The translations under genes were made by a program, and so were the position numbers. The notes beneath the pieces are model-generated. The model did no database searches. It saw only the letters and a program-made list of their open reading frames with translations, and was not told the origin of the DNA. This document shows positions 1 to 5,552 of a stretch of 9,166 bases of DNA, piece by piece. The stretch is from CAYONM01 sp964405325 (GTDB lineage Bacteria > Planctomycetota > UBA11346), in NCBI GenBank assembly GCA_964405325.1, contig CAYONM010000155.1, positions 1 through 9,166 of the forward strand, read 5' to 3'. Within the stretch, counting starts at the first letter, position 1; every line of letters starts with the position of its first letter.

Positions 1-162
1 TAAGGGTGCGGAAAGAAATAAAGGTAGCAGATCGCGCAGAGATTTTGTCGATCCTTCAAGGCGCGAAGAGCGAGCATATCGAGTATATGTAAGCGATAAG
101 CAACGCAGAAGGGCGGCAAAAGATCAAGTGAGACGCTACCTTTATTTATTGACGGGCCCTAA
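1..162. repeat. Palindromic MITE-like repeat element (copy 1)
   Basis: This 162-bp stretch is an imperfect palindrome along its whole length. Positions 1-28 and 135-162 form terminal inverted repeats that match at 22 of 28 positions when I align them. They include a perfect 13-bp arm at 16-28 (aaataaaggtagc) pairing with 135-147, and a TAAGGG/CCCTAA pair at the outer ends. The two matched blocks are separated by 9 bp on each side, so the element is symmetric. The interior continues to pair imperfectly (about 41-64 with 99-124) down to a centre at 75-89, catat-cgagt-atatg. I see no convincing coding frame. The size, terminal inverted repeats and lack of a transposase suggest a non-autonomous MITE or REP/REPIN-like element. 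The left flank is outside the window, so a target-site duplication cannot be tested. The family was not recognised. Confidence 0.75.
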
Positions 163-207
163 CCACCGAATCATCACCTGTACCCGCAAAGCCACAGGAT
201 CCTATCC
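163..207 (+). other. Short leader before rfbA
   Basis: These 45 bp separate the end of the palindromic element from the rfbA start codon. An AGGA at 196-199 lies 8 bases before the ATG at 208 and is the likely ribosome binding site. I see no convincing -10 box, so the rfbA promoter is either in or before the repeat element or is not of the standard type. Confidence 0.5.
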
Positions 208-1086
208 ATGAAAGCCATCATCCTCGCCGGCGGTGCCGGCAGCCGCCTGCACCCCTGCACCCAAGTGATCAGCAAGCAACTGCTGCCGGTGTACGACAAG
301 CCGATGATCTATTACCCGCTCAGCACGTTGATGCTGGCCGGCCTCCGTGAGGTTCTGGTGATCAGTACCCCGCAGGATCTTCCGCGCTTCCGTCAGCTGC
401 TGGGCGATGGCGGCCAGCTGGGCATGCGACTCGCTTATGCGGAGCAGGCGGTACCGAACGGCTTGGCCCAAGCCTTTGTCATCGGGCGCGAGTTCCTTGC
501 TGGCGGACCGGCCTGCCTGATCCTGGGCGACAATCTCTTTTACGGCCAGGGAATGACTGAACTCACCCGCCAAGCCAGCCGGAGGCAGCACGGTGGCACT
601 ATTTTCGCTTACCCCGTTGCCGATCCACAACGCTACGGAGTGATCGAATTCACCGACGATGGCCGCGCCCTGTCCCTGGAAGAGAAACCGACCCATCCCA
701 AGAGTCCGTACGCTGTGCCCGGTCTCTATTTTTACGCTGCCGATGTTTGCGAACTGGCAGCGGAACTGCAGCCGTCGCCCCGTGGCGAGTACGAGATCAC
801 CGATCTGAATCGCCGGTATCTGGAATGCGGACGCCTGCGCGTGGAAAAAATGGGTCGCGGCATCGCCTGGCTGGATACCGGTACCCATCAGAGCCTGCTG
901 GAAGCTGGCAATTTCGTTCAGGCCATTCAGGAACGACAAGGCCTACCCGTGGCCTGCCTGGAAGAAATCGCCCTGCAAAACGGCTGGATCGACCAGACTC
1001 GATTGAGCACAGCGGTCGACCGCATGGGCAACAGCAGCTATGCCACCTATCTCCGCCGACTCCTGGAGGCAGGCCCATGCAGTTGA
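208..1086 (+). CDS. rfbA: Glucose-1-phosphate thymidylyltransferase
   Basis: RfbA (RmlA) makes dTDP-glucose from dTTP and glucose 1-phosphate, the first step of dTDP-L-rhamnose synthesis, in the cytoplasm. The 292-residue protein has the normal family length. It opens with the nucleotide-binding signature LAGGAGSRLHP (residues 6-16), followed by SKQLLPVYDKP (22-32) with the conserved active-site lysine region. LGDN at 106-109 holds the metal-binding Asp108, and WLDTGTH at 221-227 holds the second conserved Asp223. EEKP is at 158-161. The ATG at 208 has AGGA 8 bases upstream, and the protein starts directly at the first beta strand (MKAIILAGG), so the start is secure. The stop overlaps the rfbC start by 10 bp, which indicates translational coupling. 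Two small departures from the usual form are HPCT instead of YPLT at 15-18 and PNGLAQAF where Asp or Glu is usual for Asn84. Neither is a known catalytic residue. The gene is complete. Confidence 0.96.
   Translation: MKAIILAGGAGSRLHPCTQVISKQLLPVYDKPMIYYPLSTLMLAGLREVLVISTPQDLPRFRQLLGDGGQLGMRLAYAEQAVPNGLAQAFVIGREFLAGGPACLILGDNLFYGQGMTELTRQASRRQHGGTIFAYPVADPQRYGVIEFTDDGRALSLEEKPTHPKSPYAVPGLYFYAADVCELAAELQPSPRGEYEITDLNRRYLECGRLRVEKMGRGIAWLDTGTHQSLLEAGNFVQAIQERQGLPVACLEEIALQNGWIDQTRLSTAVDRMGNSSYATYLRRLLEAGPCS
1064..1069 (+). promoter_or_regulatory. Ribosome binding site fixing the rfbC start
   Basis: TGGAGG lies inside the 3' end of rfbA, 7 bases before the ATG at 1077. It selects this start for rfbC over the much longer in-frame open stretch that begins near 747, whose upstream part reads as an out-of-frame shadow of rfbA. 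Confidence 0.75.
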
Positions 1087-1631
1087 TCAACACCGCTATT
1101 CCAGCAGTCAAAATCCTGGAGCCTCGGGTCTTGGGCGATACGCGCGGCTTTTTCATGGAGACATTCAATCAACAGCGCTTTATGGAACTAGGCATTACCT
1201 GCACCTGGGTCCAAGAGAATCACAGCCGCTCCGACGCCGGCGTGTTGCGTGGCCTGCACTTTCAACGTGGCGCGGCGGCACAGGACAAGCTGGTCCGGGT
1301 GGTGGCCGGCCGGGCTTTTGATGTCGCAGTGGACCTGCGCCAAAACAGTCCACACTTCGGCCAGTGGGTCCACGCAGAATTGAGCGCCAGCAATAAACAC
1401 CAGCTCTTCGTCCCCCGTGGCTTTGCCCATGGCTTCCTGGCCCTGGAAGAAGGCACGGAATTCTGCTACAAATGCTCCGTCTGCTACGCCCCCGAAGCCG
1501 AAGGCGGCTTGGCCTGGAATGATCCGACCCTGAACATCCCCTGGCCCCTAGCCGGCCAACAGCCGATCTTGTCCGAACGCGACACACGTTGGCCACAGCT
1601 GGCCCAACTCAGCCAGGAGGATCTGTTCTGA
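1077..1631 (+). CDS. rfbC: dTDP-4-dehydrorhamnose 3,5-epimerase
   Basis: RfbC (RmlC) epimerises C3 and C5 of dTDP-4-keto-6-deoxy-glucose, giving dTDP-4-keto-L-rhamnose. The 184-residue cupin protein has the usual length. It shows DTRGFFMETF (21-30), QENHSRS (46-52), the catalytic histidine in LRGLHFQ (His61), the basic substrate-binding KLVRVV (71-76), FVPRGFAHGF (111-120), YKCS (131-134) with the conserved tyrosine, and SERD (166-169), whose aspartate partners the catalytic histidine. The start at 1077 gives the standard N-terminus MQLINTAIPAVKILEPRVLGD and has a good ribosome binding site. The gene overlaps rfbA by 10 bp, and its TGA overlaps the ATG of rfbD by 1 bp (TGATG), so the three genes are almost certainly one operon. 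Nothing is truncated or missing. Confidence 0.96.
   Translation: MQLINTAIPAVKILEPRVLGDTRGFFMETFNQQRFMELGITCTWVQENHSRSDAGVLRGLHFQRGAAAQDKLVRVVAGRAFDVAVDLRQNSPHFGQWVHAELSASNKHQLFVPRGFAHGFLALEEGTEFCYKCSVCYAPEAEGGLAWNDPTLNIPWPLAGQQPILSERDTRWPQLAQLSQEDLF
1615..1620 (+). promoter_or_regulatory. Ribosome binding site fixing the rfbD start
   Basis: AGGAGG near the end of rfbC lies 10 bases before the ATG at 1631. It favours that start over the next in-frame ATG at 1640, which would be 19 bases away, and over the upstream in-frame ATG at 1589. Confidence 0.7.
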
Positions 1632-2476
1632 TGTGCTGCATGATCACTGGCAGCCAGGGCATGCTCGGACGCTGCCTGATGCATCGTCTCGCCGATCGGC
1701 ATCCGATTGGCGTCGATCTGTCGGATTGCGATCTGCGCGATGCCGCCGCCTGCCAGCAGCTCGTATCAACCAAACAACCAACCGTCGTCATCCACTGTGC
1801 GGCGTTCACCGCGGTCGATCGCTGTGAATCAGAACCCGACGCCGCCTTCGCCGCCAATGCCGTGGCCAGCGCCAACCTGGCCGTTGCCTGCCACCGCCAA
1901 GGCAGCCGCCTGATCGCGATCAGCACGGATTATGTTTTCGATGGGACCAACCAACAGCCCTACCACGAATGGGATCCAGCCGCACCGCGCACCGTCTATG
2001 GTCAAAGCAAGTGGGCCGGCGAGGAGGCCATTCGCCAGCATTGTCCGGATCACAGCATCCTGCGCATCGCGTGGCTGTACGGCGCCGGTGGCCCCAGCTT
2101 CCTGCATAGCATGCTGGCCTTGGGTGCCGAGAACGGACCACCGCTGCGCGTGGTGAACGACCAGATCGGCAACCCGACCAGTTGTGATGCCGTGGCTGAT
2201 CTGATCCAGCACCTGCTCGATAAGCCCTTACCCGGCGTGATCCATGCCAGCTGTTCCGGCGAAGCCACGTGGTTCGAATTCGCCCAGGAAATATTCCGCC
2301 TGCGCGGCCTACCCCGAGCGATCACCGCCTGTAGCAGCGATGCCTTTCCGCGCCCGGCAACCCGTCCAGCCAATAGCCGCTTGGAGAAACGCGTCCTGCG
2401 CCTGGCTGGCCGGCCCAACATGCCAGATTGGCGTGAGAGCTTGCAGCGTTTCTTCCGTGAATATCCGGAGGCGTGA
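1631..2476 (+). CDS. rfbD: dTDP-4-dehydrorhamnose reductase
   Basis: RfbD (RmlD) reduces dTDP-4-keto-L-rhamnose with NAD(P)H to give dTDP-L-rhamnose, the sugar donor for rhamnosyltransferases. The 281-residue product is a short-chain dehydrogenase/reductase of the RmlD type and of normal length. It has the nucleotide-binding ITGSQGMLG (5-13), DLSDCDLRD (29-37), HCAAFTAVD (55-63), STDYVFDG (98-105), the catalytic tyrosine and lysine in YGQSK (Tyr123, Lys127), and RPANSRLEK (245-253) of the C-terminal substrate domain. Most family members start with the strand at residue 3, so the extra MCC at the N-terminus is slightly unusual. A start at 1640 would give the more standard end but lacks a well-spaced ribosome binding site. 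The gene is third in the rfbACD operon. It converges on the GT4 gene with only 14 bp between the stop codons and no visible terminator. Confidence 0.95.
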   Translation: MCCMITGSQGMLGRCLMHRLADRHPIGVDLSDCDLRDAAACQQLVSTKQPTVVIHCAAFTAVDRCESEPDAAFAANAVASANLAVACHRQGSRLIAISTDYVFDGTNQQPYHEWDPAAPRTVYGQSKWAGEEAIRQHCPDHSILRIAWLYGAGGPSFLHSMLALGAENGPPLRVVNDQIGNPTSCDAVADLIQHLLDKPLPGVIHASCSGEATWFEFAQEIFRLRGLPRAITACSSDAFPRPATRPANSRLEKRVLRLAGRPNMPDWRESLQRFFREYPEA

Positions 2477-2490
2477 TACGGATGCCCCGA

Positions 2491-3639
2491 TCACCGGTCC
2501 TGTAAGCCGGCCTCCAGACCTCGCTGCCAACGCTGGCCGATAGCCGCATCTGTATAGCGCTGAGCGGTCTGTATGGCGGCCTGGCTCAGGACATGCCAGC
2601 GGTCCCGATGCTCGGCCAGTTCTTGGCACCAACGCGCCGCATTCGTGATGAAATCTTCCTCGCTGGTCAAGAAACCCGCCGTCTGCGCTCCAGCGCAGGG
2701 CGCCGATTGCCCACTGAGAATTTCACACGACCCAACATGATCGGTGCAGATCGGCACCACACCACAAGCCATCGCCTCGATGGTGACCATGCCAAAGAGC
2801 TCTTGCCATTTCCGGGTACGCAAGGAGGGCAAGAGCAGCACATCCTGCTTGCGATAGCAGACCGCCATGTCCTGTGGACGATGAATGCGACCATGAAAAC
2901 TGCAGTTGTCACGCCGCGCACATTCGACCGCCACATAGTCCTCGAGTTCGCCATAACCAACAATGGTCAGCTGAAAACGCTGCGGATCGAGCCGGTCCAT
3001 CAATTCGAAGGTTTCCTTCAGCCCTTTGCTGGGCACCAATCGCCCGACCGATATCAAACGCAGAGGTGCGGCAGCCTGCCGATCGACGCGCCCTTGCGGA
3101 TGAAAATCCTTGGTGATCGCATGATTCACCACCAAACCGGGCACCGGGAAACCCGCCATCTGACGAAGTGTCTGCAGATTGCGCCGACTTACCGCGAACA
3201 CGCCGTGACAATGATATCGGAAAAACGCCCGAAACCAGGCACGGATCTGAAAATACTTCGGCCGCTTCGGAAACGGCCCCCGCACCCACTCGGCCCAACT
3301 GCAATGCAGAAAAAAACGATGTCTGCGCGCCAGCAGATGAAACAAGGGCAGTCTGACGTCAAAAGGTGCAATACTGAGAACGATCACCTGATCCCGACTG
3401 TAACACAAGCGGAATAATTTCGCGCCATTGCGAAGTTCTCGGCACACTCGCGTCCAGTCACGGCGCCCCAGTGCCTGCACGAGTGGCTTGCTGATGGAAT
3501 ATTCAATCTGCTCGCGCTCGAGGCCCCAACGCGCGCACAGGTGATCGAGGCCGCGAAAATGCCAATGCGCGCCATGCACGTGCAAGACTGTCAGCCGCCG
3601 GTTAACAAAAAATCGCCGTACATCATGACACTCAGGCAT
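2491..3639 (-). CDS. Glycosyltransferase family 4 (GT-B fold)
   Basis: This is a probable cytoplasmic glycosyltransferase that transfers a sugar from an activated donor onto a growing glycan; the donor and linkage cannot be read from the sequence. The 382-residue protein fits the GT4 length. The N-terminal acceptor domain begins LTVLHVHGAHWHF (16-28). The C-terminal donor domain has LISVGRLVPSKG (195-206), with the usual G-R and Lys205, and the EX7E motif from Glu280 to Glu288 in QELFGMVTIEAMACG. The open frame extends 34 codons further upstream, but the ATG at 3639 is preferred. It overlaps the stop of the upstream GT8 gene by 8 bp, as in coupled operon genes, and the upstream residues lie inside the GT8 coding region. 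The ribosome binding site is weak (AGGCGG), which suits translational coupling. It is the last gene of a three-gene minus-strand operon. The protein is notably rich in cysteine, histidine and arginine. Confidence 0.87.
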   Translation of the reverse strand: MPECHDVRRFFVNRRLTVLHVHGAHWHFRGLDHLCARWGLEREQIEYSISKPLVQALGRRDWTRVCRELRNGAKLFRLCYSRDQVIVLSIAPFDVRLPLFHLLARRHRFFLHCSWAEWVRGPFPKRPKYFQIRAWFRAFFRYHCHGVFAVSRRNLQTLRQMAGFPVPGLVVNHAITKDFHPQGRVDRQAAAPLRLISVGRLVPSKGLKETFELMDRLDPQRFQLTIVGYGELEDYVAVECARRDNCSFHGRIHRPQDMAVCYRKQDVLLLPSLRTRKWQELFGMVTIEAMACGVVPICTDHVGSCEILSGQSAPCAGAQTAGFLTSEEDFITNAARWCQELAEHRDRWHVLSQAAIQTAQRYTDAAIGQRWQRGLEAGLQDR

Positions 3640-4528
3640 CGGCTGGCCGCCTAAACCACTGCTTGCACGCATCCACCAGCAATCGGCAACGGTTTCCCCA
3701 AGTATCGCCAACAAGTCGCTGGAGTGGCCAGGGACTGGCATTGCGGTAATTCCAGTACCGCGACGCTAGAGGATGTCGCCCTAGCAGGTGGTCGGGTTTA
3801 TGGCAGGAACTGAAATGCACGATGCCAGGCTGCGCCAACATCTTTTGCCAAGCCTTACGATCGTAATCAAAATACTGCCGACAGGGTTTCCGATAGAAAC
3901 GATGCATCATGTTCCAGCATGGTGACAACTCCGACCAATGGCCATGACAGATCACATTCAAGCCGTCCTGGTCCATCATGCGAGCCGCCTTGGCATGCTC
4001 GCCAATAAATTGCCGGGCCCGCGCCCCCACCTGTTCCCGGCGCCAGGCAACCAGATCGATCAACAAGACTCCGGCATTGAAACAGGGCGCATCCTTCGGC
4101 AGACCAAGACCGCATTTATGATCGAGATACTTGCCCTCATAGCCGATGTCCCGTACCGCCATGGTCCATGCACCAGCGAATTCCTGCTCAGCCAAGGGGC
4201 GCAGATCTTCCAGCACCAGGGTATCGACATCGATGTACAAGGCCCGCTCAACCTTCTTCGGCAAGAGTTCCGGGATGCACAGACGCAGATAGGTTGCCTT
4301 GGACACGTTGCCCCGTCCCTGCAAGTCCCGCGTCAGCGCCTGCTCGGCCGGAATCCGGTGGAAATCCACCTGGGCAAACAGCACATCCAGCTTCGTGGCA
4401 TTTTCGGCACTAATGCCATCATCGATCAGACGCAAGTGGAGATCAGCACCACCGTTCTCAGCGATAGAGAGCAGACAGGCGGCGGCATGCGGCACGAATC
4501 GATCATCACAAGCAGCAATCACATGCAT
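3632..4528 (-). CDS. Glycosyltransferase family 8 (LgtC/RfaI-like)
   Basis: This is a probable retaining glycosyltransferase of the GT-A fold that uses a UDP-sugar such as UDP-galactose or UDP-glucose, as in lipooligosaccharide and lipopolysaccharide core enzymes. The 298-residue protein begins MHVIAACDDRFVPHAAACLL, the typical GT8 opening. It has the metal-binding DXD in YIDVDTLVLEDL (Asp100, Asp102), the FNAGVLLID block (150-158), DQDGLN (186-191), and IVHFSSCHKPD (236-246), where His238 and Lys244 match the conserved donor-binding end. The last 30 residues are basic and aromatic (WPLQRLV, WFRRPADA), which resembles the membrane-associating tail of LgtC. The ATG at 4528 is chosen over an in-frame start 14 codons earlier because it gives the family N-terminus and lies 19 bp after the upstream stop. 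Its ribosome binding site is poor. The stop overlaps the GT4 start. The exact sugar is not known. Confidence 0.9.
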   Translation of the reverse strand: MHVIAACDDRFVPHAAACLLSIAENGGADLHLRLIDDGISAENATKLDVLFAQVDFHRIPAEQALTRDLQGRGNVSKATYLRLCIPELLPKKVERALYIDVDTLVLEDLRPLAEQEFAGAWTMAVRDIGYEGKYLDHKCGLGLPKDAPCFNAGVLLIDLVAWRREQVGARARQFIGEHAKAARMMDQDGLNVICHGHWSELSPCWNMMHRFYRKPCRQYFDYDRKAWQKMLAQPGIVHFSSCHKPDHLLGRHPLASRYWNYRNASPWPLQRLVGDTWGNRCRLLVDACKQWFRRPADA

Positions 4529-4547
4529 AGTACAGATGCTCGTTGGA

Positions 4548-5384
4548 TCAGCTCGCCAGCAAAGCGGCAAGCTGGTTCAGATTCACGTTATAGTCACGCT
4601 GTATTTCCTCAGCATGATATAAGCGTGTGAGATCCCGCGACCAGCACAACCGACGAGCTGGCTGCAGCACACGCTTTTTAAACCATTTCGCCCACTCCTT
4701 GGGCCTACTCCAGTCCATTTGCCGATGATCACCAGGATGCCGGTTGATGACGTTGCGCTGGTGAATGACAGTCAGATGGTATGGTTGCCGACCAATCTGC
4801 CGCACGGGAGCGATCTCATGCATCCGACCATGTGGCAAACCGCAGAACACCGTACAAAAACCATCAACTGGACGATTTTCGACCATGCTGACAAATGGAT
4901 TGAAACGGTGCGCCGTCGGCCGCGCCTCCTGCCCGTTATATGAAAGCCCAAAACGAAAATTGAGCAGCTCCCGCTCCCGATGCCCACTGGCTTGCCGTCG
5001 GATTTCGGCCAGCGCGTCACGATGAAACGCATCATCATTATCAATACGAGTCGTGATCAACTGAGAGGTTTCGGTCGACACCTCAGCCAACACCACCGGC
5101 TGAACCTTGTTGTCCGGCAAGAAACGCGGCTGAAATTGGGGGCACATCGAAGACCAAGCCGCAATCCGCTCCCGATCTGTTGACAGAGTATGATCACCGA
5201 AGAGCACCAGCCAGGTAAAGTCCTGCTGACGCTGGCCTTGCAGCGAGGGCAGACAGACCTGCTCGAATAGCTGCATGCGATGCGTCATCCAAGCAGCATC
5301 ACCGGTGGCCTGCTGATTCTTGTCGCTGGCGAAGCCCGGATCGCGCACATTGAAACGGGTGATCACGATGTGCTGGGGGGACAT
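4548..5384 (-). CDS. Putative rhamnosyltransferase (PF11316-like)
   Basis: This 278-residue protein resembles the family named putative rhamnosyl transferase in Pfam (PF11316). I base this on the order of blocks: HIVITRFNVR (5-14), WMTHRMQLFEQVCLPSLQGQ (32-51), DFTWLVLFGDHT (55-66), LITTRIDNDDAFH (109-121) and LNFRFGLSY (141-149). The IDNDD at 114-118 is the likely metal-binding acidic motif of a GT-A glycosyltransferase. Linkage with the rfbACD genes supports dTDP-L-rhamnose as donor, but this is inference. It is the first gene of the minus-strand glycosyltransferase operon, ending 19 bp before the GT8 start. The ATG at 5384 gives the expected N-terminus. The preceding bases (AAAGCGAG) are only a weak ribosome binding site. 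No signal peptide or membrane segment is visible. The C-terminal third is basic (WAKWFKKRVLQPARR) and could bind the membrane surface. Confidence 0.75.
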   Translation of the reverse strand: MSPQHIVITRFNVRDPGFASDKNQQATGDAAWMTHRMQLFEQVCLPSLQGQRQQDFTWLVLFGDHTLSTDRERIAAWSSMCPQFQPRFLPDNKVQPVVLAEVSTETSQLITTRIDNDDAFHRDALAEIRRQASGHRERELLNFRFGLSYNGQEARPTAHRFNPFVSMVENRPVDGFCTVFCGLPHGRMHEIAPVRQIGRQPYHLTVIHQRNVINRHPGDHRQMDWSRPKEWAKWFKKRVLQPARRLCWSRDLTRLYHAEEIQRDYNVNLNQLAALLAS

Positions 5385-5552
5385 GGAAGCTCGCTTTCGC
5401 CTTCGGGGTTATGCCTGGCAGACGCGATGCAAGCAGATGCTGCCGCTTCACCGAGTAGGAAGAGGCAGAAATGGAACGACACACCACCACCGGACGCAGA
5501 CCTCACCTTGCCCACAGCGCTGCACGGCCACCCTGCGTGGAGAAAGGATGCC
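5385..5552. other. Divergent intergenic region
   Basis: These 168 bp separate the glycosyltransferase operon (leftward) from the ABC exporter gene (rightward), so both promoters should lie here. It is GC-rich and no strong sigma-70 promoter stands out. On the minus strand CATAAC (positions 5413-5408) matches 4 of 6 bases of a -10 box, but no good -35 lies 16-18 bp before it. I see no operator-like palindrome. Confidence 0.4.
5539..5548 (+). promoter_or_regulatory. Ribosome binding site fixing the ABC exporter start
   Basis: GGAGAAAGGA contains GGAG 10 bases, and AAGGA 4 bases, before the ATG at 5553. It supports this start over the in-frame stretch that remains open back to 5280 and is antisense to the rhamnosyltransferase gene. 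Confidence 0.65.

Noticed and set aside
1..162. CRISPR array or structured RNA gene in the terminal repeats
   Set aside because: The repeats are not in a regular spacer array, and the symmetry is that of a DNA palindrome. No tRNA, rRNA or known riboswitch pattern was seen.
149..177. TTGACG (149-154) as a -35 box facing rfbA from the end of the first element
   Set aside because: The hexamer matches 5 of 6 bases, but the best -10 at 17 bp spacing is CATCAC (172-177, 3 of 6), so no promoter is claimed.
177..198. Possible small hairpin (cctgt/acagg) covering the rfbA ribosome binding site
   Set aside because: Only five pairs with a 12-base loop; easily a chance match.
202..939. 245-codon minus-strand open frame over rfbA
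   Set aside because: Composition looks like a shadow frame, and rfbA covers the same bases with full motif support.
2593..3417. 274-codon plus-strand open frame antisense to the GT4 gene
   Set aside because: No domain or good ribosome binding site. The GT4 frame on the other strand has the EX7E motif and GRxxxxKG block.
3938..4630. 230-codon plus-strand open frame antisense to the GT8 gene
   Set aside because: No family features. The opposite strand has a clear GT8 DXD motif and coupled gene spacing.
5280..5552. 91-codon in-frame extension upstream of the ABC exporter start
   Set aside because: It is antisense to the start of the rhamnosyltransferase gene, looks like no known domain, and the ATG at 5553 has a good ribosome binding site and the normal exporter N-terminus.
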